NCBI RefSeq assembly: GCF_009905375.1
Contig: NC_133653.1
Location: 84,918,079-84,982,078, forward strand
Reading direction: 5' to 3'
Length of the DNA stretch: 64,000 bases
Origin: Apium graveolens
Taxonomy: Eukaryota > Streptophyta > Magnoliopsida > Apiales > Apiaceae
The position numbers and the translations under genes are program-made. Of this stretch, positions 58,868 through 64,000 are shown one piece after another (position 1 is the first letter of the stretch; each line of letters starts with the position of its first letter). The notes below the pieces were generated by a model. The model was not told the origin of the DNA, did no database searches, and was given only the letters and a program-made list of their open reading frames with translations.

Positions 58868-59677
58868 GATTATCAAATCTACAATGCCAATTTTCTGCAT
58901 ACAAGAATATGTGTGGTAGTTTGCAGCTACAGGCTAGAGCTTATGTTTAAAACATATAGATATTTGCACAACTCTCATTAATAAATTTAGGCGCTAACTA
59001 TCACATTATCATACTTTGTCACAAAAACATGTCTCTCACGACCAAAAGATTTCGGTTTTGTCAGAAAATCAGAATCCCAAAAAATCATTTTCGGTTTTCG
59101 TTTTGGTTTTCTGGGGTTCAATCTTGTTTGTTATTACTCTTTTTGCAGAATGGAAAGTTTTGGAATTCTTAAAGTTTAAACGATAGGTACCTATTACTCA
59201 ATCAGACACTAAGCTTAGAAAACTCGTTGTGGTTCAGATATCCATATTACACTCTGGGAATATTGGACATAAGAGCTTAGACAAGACATGTCTTGGACCA
59301 TGTTATATGACCAACTCTTTCAAAATGTTATTGGTAAACACTACTAAACTGATCCTATACATTTAACATTGTTTTGTTGTTGGTATCATGCTCAACAATC
59401 TAAAAGGCTCCTACCAATTCTAATACAGAAAATAACTGCATATCTTTAATCTTTTTCTCGAAAAAGGCCATGATAGTCGAATATCAACCTTCCCTTTGAT
59501 CAAATATCGTATTCATAAAGTTACCATTGTATGCATCAATTCCATGAGGATCATCGCCCTTGTTTCTACTTTCTGCCTACATAGTTTTTGAAAAAATTCA
59601 TATCGATCATCTGCAGCATGAAGCTGTCGTGAATGCTAGCATTAGACACCAAAGTTTTTCAAAATGAGACAGCCAGG
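58868..59677. other. Downstream flank of the WIP gene
   Basis: AATAAA at 58980 may be a polyadenylation signal. No gene or clear repeat is seen up to the Tat-type LTR remnant. Confidence 0.5.
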
Positions 59678-60175
59678 TGATAATTCCAGATCACCCCGGA
59701 TCTTCTCCTTATCCTACCCGGACTCAACCTCCATTTGAACAGAAATGACGGTGGTTTGTGGTGTAGCTGTAGGATGGGCTCCTGTAAAATTAGAACCGAA
59801 GGGGGAGGCGTCCCCGCGGCACCTCCGGCATGAGAATGAGAAGGGTTATCGGAGAAGAAAGGCAAAATAGGAATTAAACGGATAGATAGTGGTGTGTATA
59901 GGTGTGTAGATAGTAAAGATTCAATAACCCCAATACACCTTTTTGTTGGCCTTTTATATGCTTTCCATTAGGGTTTAGGGGTTTGTAACTTGGATCGGGA
60001 CCGTAGGTGAGTTTGGGATTGAGAGACACGTGGACGACTACGATGGGCCAACGTGTCCCCGGATCTGGATCTTTGGAAGGTTCTGGATCGGGGCCACCTG
60101 GACGGTGGAGATGTTGCCATGTGTCTTCGAGCCCTTCACTCATTTGTAAATTGGGCCCTCGGCTCATCTAGTCGA
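59678..60175. repeat. LTR remnant of a second Tat-type element
   Basis: Starts TGATAATTCCAG. It shares with the 9691-10474 LTR, in the same order, a G/C block ending GC.CCTCC.G..TGAGAATGAGAA, GGGTTATCGGAGAAGA, TAGGGTTTAGGGGTTTGTAAC and a GACCGT stretch. It is shorter, about 500 bp, with no clear CCCTATCA end, so it is a truncated or diverged relative, not a second copy of the same element. Confidence 0.6.
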
Positions 60176-60707
60176 GAAAAAAAAGAAACAGAGATTTCAT
60201 CGGAGATTCTTGGAGCTTTTTCGACTTGAAGCCTTTGCATTTCTTCAGTTTATTTGTAAGTTCCTTCGTTCCTCTTTCACTTTTTGTTATTCTCCTTCGT
60301 TCTTACGCCATGCATGCCATCGTTTTGTGCGAGCATTGCCTGATAGCCATAAGTTTTTTGTTCGATTCTTGTAAAGTGTTTGGGGTTTTTGAGTCGACTT
60401 TGTATGGTTGTAGGTTTGTATGGAGTTTTAGCGTAGATTTCTTGCTTGTTTCGCGTAGCAAACTTATGATTTTTGTTGATTTGTATGAGGTAAGATGAAT
60501 CTATAGTTGTGTAAGTTTAAACTGAATCTGGGGTCTGGTCTTGGCTTGAACTTTTGATGATAATTGTATGCATAGTGTATAGATCTTATTTTTTATCTTT
60601 GATATCCATACAGTATGTTTTTTAATATCTCTTATTTTTTGTTTTTATTTTGTTTGGGTTCGGGTGTGGCATTGACTCCGGGGTGCGTTTATATGTATGT
60701 ATACTAT
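60176..60707 (+). promoter_or_regulatory. Leader region of the second antisense ORF
   Basis: A T-rich leader with a splice donor GTAAGT at 60256 and T-rich sequence up to an acceptor-like TATATGCAAG at 60714. The layout matches the leader with intron before the ATG at 12215. No TATA box is obvious. Short frames here are not supported as genes. Confidence 0.4.
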
Positions 60708-61610
60708 ATGCAAGGTAGGAGATTTAAGCAAACAGAGAACCTTAAGAAGCGTTATCCGGATAGACCTGAATTCATAGGAGAAATAGAACCTAGCTCTTCC
60801 TCTTCATCTTCCAATAGTGATCCCATAGAGATGCCTCCCCGTGCAGAACGACCAGTTAAGGTTTTAGCCGAGACCTTAGTTTTGGGTCCCGGGGGTACTC
60901 TGTCCAACGATGATGGGTCCTGGGAGGATGTGGACCATTATTTTATCCAGTGTAGGAGAGACCTGAGGCCCCTGGGCTTTTATTATAGCAATTTGTCTGA
61001 GGTTTATGGGGGCCTGGAGGGCTTAGATGGGAGAGAGCCCTATGACGAGCCGGTCATGGACAGACAGTTCTTTAACACCCCGGGGATAAGGTATGAGTGT
61101 GGGCCTGTGCATAAAGAGATCGGGGATAATTATACCAATGTCGAGGTAGATAGTGCACTCGGGCTCGCATTCAACCTCGGGGATGAATATGAGTGGAGGT
61201 GGCCGGAAGCCTACGAGGGAGTTTACCATAGGCCGGCGGGGGGTTACGTTGGGATACCCCTAGAGCATCCCCGGAGCATGAGATTAGGGTTACACCAATT
61301 TACTAAGTCCCTCTTCCGGGATGTATATGGGATTCTCTTCACTCAGTTGGCCCTAAACTCTGTGAAGTGGAATAGTTGGTTCTTGGCTTGTTGTCATGCC
61401 AAAGATTATCTTCCCACCTTCAGACTCTTCCATCATCTTTTCAAGATCAAGATATCTACTAGAAGACCAATATATATGTTTTTGTTCCGGATTGAAGATT
61501 GCGGGTATCCGTTCGACAAGATGTTTCTCCCAGTTAGCATGTTAACCTCCCTTAAGGGTTGGCACCAGGAGTTCATATTTGTCCGGGGTGGGGATTTGAA
61601 GTTTATGCTT
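60708..61610 (+). pseudogene. Antisense ORF (aORF) of the second Tat-type element, truncated
   Basis: An open frame with MQGRRFKQTENLKKRYPDR, a serine run (SSSSSSS), then the domain: YYSNLSEVYGGLEGL, PEAYEGVYHRPAGGYVG, HPRSMRLGLHQFTKSLFRDV and LPTFRLFHHLFKIK. It is the same protein family as the 12215-14330 ORF and is still open for about 300 codons, better kept than that copy. It loses homology near 61610 where another repeat begins, so the coiled-coil part is missing. Function is unknown. Confidence 0.7.
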
Positions 61611-62704
61611 GTTAGGGCGAAAACACGCGCTAATATTCACACAAGTATACGCGTTCGCAAGTAGTATAAGATATAAATCAGATTCGTTCCCACAGAGACT
61701 GGTTTAGGTTAAGTTCAATTTATGCACCTATGCAACAATGTATGGTTATCGCTCAATGCTAAGACAAATAACAAATTGGGTTTTTATTAAACTAAGAGAT
61801 TATACTAAATAACATTAACTAAGAGAATTGAAGTTGAATTACTATATATGACAAACATGGGATCCTAACTTCATTAATACTTCGTTCAATAGCCTTCTCG
61901 TTCTTAACCTTAGCATGTGATGGTGAGGACACTAATCAGATAACACGAAACTGATAAACGCCAACTTTCGTTGCACGAGCACCATTCTACCAGACATCCA
62001 CAAAAGAGATAGAAGCTGAATAGGCACCAATTATATTGAGACCCTATATGTATATAGAATTTTACAACATAACGGTTTAAGAACAAGTTATCTATCTTGA
62101 TTACATAGGGCAAGTAAAACGGTTAGAGTTACCTACGAATCATGTATACACATACAAGAACCTATGCTAGCATGGCATGTTCTAAACCTCTATATTCACT
62201 GTCGCTTCAATAGAGATTAACACGTTATCTTATATGTTAGCTACGCACATAAGACGAATAAGCACAACCAATACTAGGATATCATACAATCACCACACAC
62301 CAAGTTATCGAAACAATTAACTATTGAAATCCATAAGTAAATCCGCTAGAATCCCATGACAATGATTAGCCCATAATCGAACTCATCGTCACCATGGGTT
62401 CCAATGAAAGCATGGTATAAACAAGGTCTTAATAAACTAAATAATAATCAAAGTACGAATAAACGAGATCTAGGTTCAACAAGAACGGAAAACGAGCATC
62501 CAAAGTTACAACTAATTCAAAGAATCACAAGTTGAAAACAAGATCTTCTTTTTCGGAGTTGTTCTGTGCTTCTAGGCCTTCTCCTTGGTATCCCAATCTT
62601 TCCCGGATTGATGAAAACCCTTTTTTTAAGTATATATACGCCCCTAGTGGACCTGGACCCTTAAAATCGTCAAATTCTACTCAAAAAGGCTTTTTCAGCG
62701 AAAT

Positions 62705-62790
62705 CAGCGACCAGCCGCGCCCTGAGTGGCCGCTCAGCTCTCCTGAGCGGTAGCGCAGCTCTCTGAGCGGGAAGCGCTCAGCTACTGACT
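62705..62790. repeat. Cluster of CTGAGCGG / CGCTCAG motifs
   Basis: The heptamer CGCTCAG or its complement CTGAGCG occurs at least five times in about 80 bp (CCGCTCAGCTC, CCTGAGCGGTAG, TCTGAGCGGGAAG, GCGCTCAGCT). The motifs alternate in orientation and can form several small hairpins. Confidence 0.7.
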
Positions 62791-63687
62791 GGGAAAAATA
62801 TTCTGATGAATCTTGTTTGGCCATAACTTGAGTTCTACTCGTCAATATTAGGCGAATCAACTGCCCACGCGAAGCTATTGAGATTCTCTACAACTTGACA
62901 ATGGCCTTGGCTTTCCAATTCTGATCACTTTTCAATCATATTTCCTTTAAAAGCTCTTTTCTTCATTTAACTGATACCTGAAATGCAATAACACAAAAAT
63001 ACATCAAATACCAACAACTTGAGTCCAAAACACACAATTTAAGCTTGTAATAAAGCATTCCAAGTGGATACTATAAAATCCACTATTACACCCCCAAACT
63101 GAATCGATGCTTGTCCTCAAGCATAAAATAGACTCAAACACTACAAAAACAAACTTATGCTTGAATGCAACTATGTGAATGCAACTAAATGATAAGCAAT
63201 TGATCCCCTGAGAATAACCATAACCAAATGAGATAAGCCAATGCCTCTAAGAATGCAATAACTTGAAACAGAGTTTGAATAAATCCCACAAACCAACTCA
63301 CAAACCAGAAAAACGTGGCGTGTGTAGATGCTTAACAGAAATACTCTCGATACTAGATCAATAACCCTAACTTATCTATCATTGAAACAATCAAAAGTTT
63401 TATAAACAGAATAGACAATAAACGCATTATGACTCACATACACCATCCTTTCTACTAGAGTTATACAAGGATTCACACTATTATTGAACACATAGCAAAG
63501 ATGCTTATTTGATCGTGCAATGAATGAGGTCCCAAAAGACTTATACAATAATACCCATGTAGCGAGCGTTAGGTTAGCGGATCCCAGACTATAAAAGCCT
63601 TAGGTCACTAGGAACAAAGTCCCCTAGAACTTAATAACTCGAGTATTAAAGAGCTCACTCTTGATCAATTGTGCATAACACATACTT

Positions 63688-63735
63688 TTTTCTTTCTTTT
63701 TTTTTTCTCTTTTTTCTTTTTTTTCTTTTTTTTTC
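63688..63735. repeat. T/C homopyrimidine tract
   Basis: About 48 bases of T with occasional C. The Lys/Glu-rich frame on the - strand (63845-63624) is only a translation of this tract. Confidence 0.85.
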
Positions 63736-64000
63736 AACAATTTCTGAATGAGTGCGTTTCGCTCCATCTCATTCAACCCTAGACTACTCATAAAATATGA
63801 GCCGGCTACTAGCCATTTGACACCTAGCCTTACAACAACTAGCAATGAAATCCAAGTTTTTCTCCAGAAAAAAAAATCAGTGTTTTTACGTCATTACGAG
63901 AATATCACAAATTCTAAATATAACCAAGTGATTAAATCTCAACAACAAACAAGTATGATCATGATCTAGATCAAAAGCAACCCTATAAGACTTTGTGAAA

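Larger units (their letters stand above)
61610..64000. repeat. Unclassified dispersed repeat, probably part of an LTR retrotransposon
   Basis: The aORF is cut at TGTTAGGGCG (61610). The sequence then shows GTATACGCGTTCGCAAGTAG and TCGTTCCCACAGAGACTGG, and later CACCCCCAAACTGAATCGAT (63089) and CTTGTCCTCAAGCATAAA. Such phrases recur in plant LTR-element ends as I remember them. A CG-rich block lies at 62705-62790 and a long T/C tract at 63688-63735. No coding domain is visible and the element runs off the window. Confidence 0.4.

Noticed and set aside
63624..63845. Lys/Glu-rich - strand frame
   Set aside because: It is produced by the T/C homopyrimidine tract.

Overview
This window is plant nuclear DNA, most likely from a eudicot with a repeat-rich genome. 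It carries a plant-specific WIP-type zinc-finger gene with a short intron, Ty1/copia and Ty3/gypsy elements with plant-type primer sites, a CACTA transposon that has captured plant gene exons, and a Stowaway-type MITE. An Apiaceae-like source is possible from the style of the long 'TGTAACACCCCCAGATCCGG' LTR, but that is a weak impression. By eye about 54 of the 64 kb is transposon-derived. Only two transcription units look like host genes: an unrecognised single-exon membrane-protein gene (24089-24979) and a two-exon WIP C2H2 zinc-finger gene (57954-58867), both on the + strand.

Layout. 1-4070: AT-rich intergenic DNA with a dimeric 384-bp repeat, a (TA)n tract and a SINE-like Pol III box pair. 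4071-9200: a non-autonomous CACTA (En/Spm) element flanked by TCG target-site duplications. It holds exons of a RabGAP/TBC gene and of an LRR-VIII-type receptor kinase, a 240-bp tandem duplication and a foldback hairpin. 9201-9690: flank with a possible broken exon. 9691-22676: a 13-kb Ty3/gypsy Tat-lineage element on the - strand with 785-bp LTRs, decayed gag-pol and a 5-kb 3' region. That region has 88-bp tandem repeats and a + strand antisense gene with its own G-box and TATA. 22677-25229: host-like DNA with the membrane-protein gene.

25230-56515 is a three-level nest. An old Ty1/copia element (A, + strand, LTRs about 1.93 kb) was entered by a second copia (B, 31656-40555, - strand, 1533-bp LTRs, TSD ACTTG). 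Its 3' LTR was split by a 13.6-kb Ty3/gypsy chromovirus of Tekay/Del type (41463-55107, - strand, 4.03-kb LTRs, TSD TATGT), and that LTR also took a 235-bp Stowaway MITE (56236-56470). 56516-59677: host DNA with the WIP gene. 59678-61610: a fragment of a second Tat-type element with an LTR remnant and its antisense ORF, cut by another dispersed repeat (about 61610-64000) that runs off the window.

I found no operon-like or defence-like system. The most unusual material is the exon-capturing CACTA element, the antisense gene inside the Tat element, the young but scrambled Tekay element, and the unrecognised membrane protein. Retroelement proteins are described from short motifs only; no repaired proteins are given.
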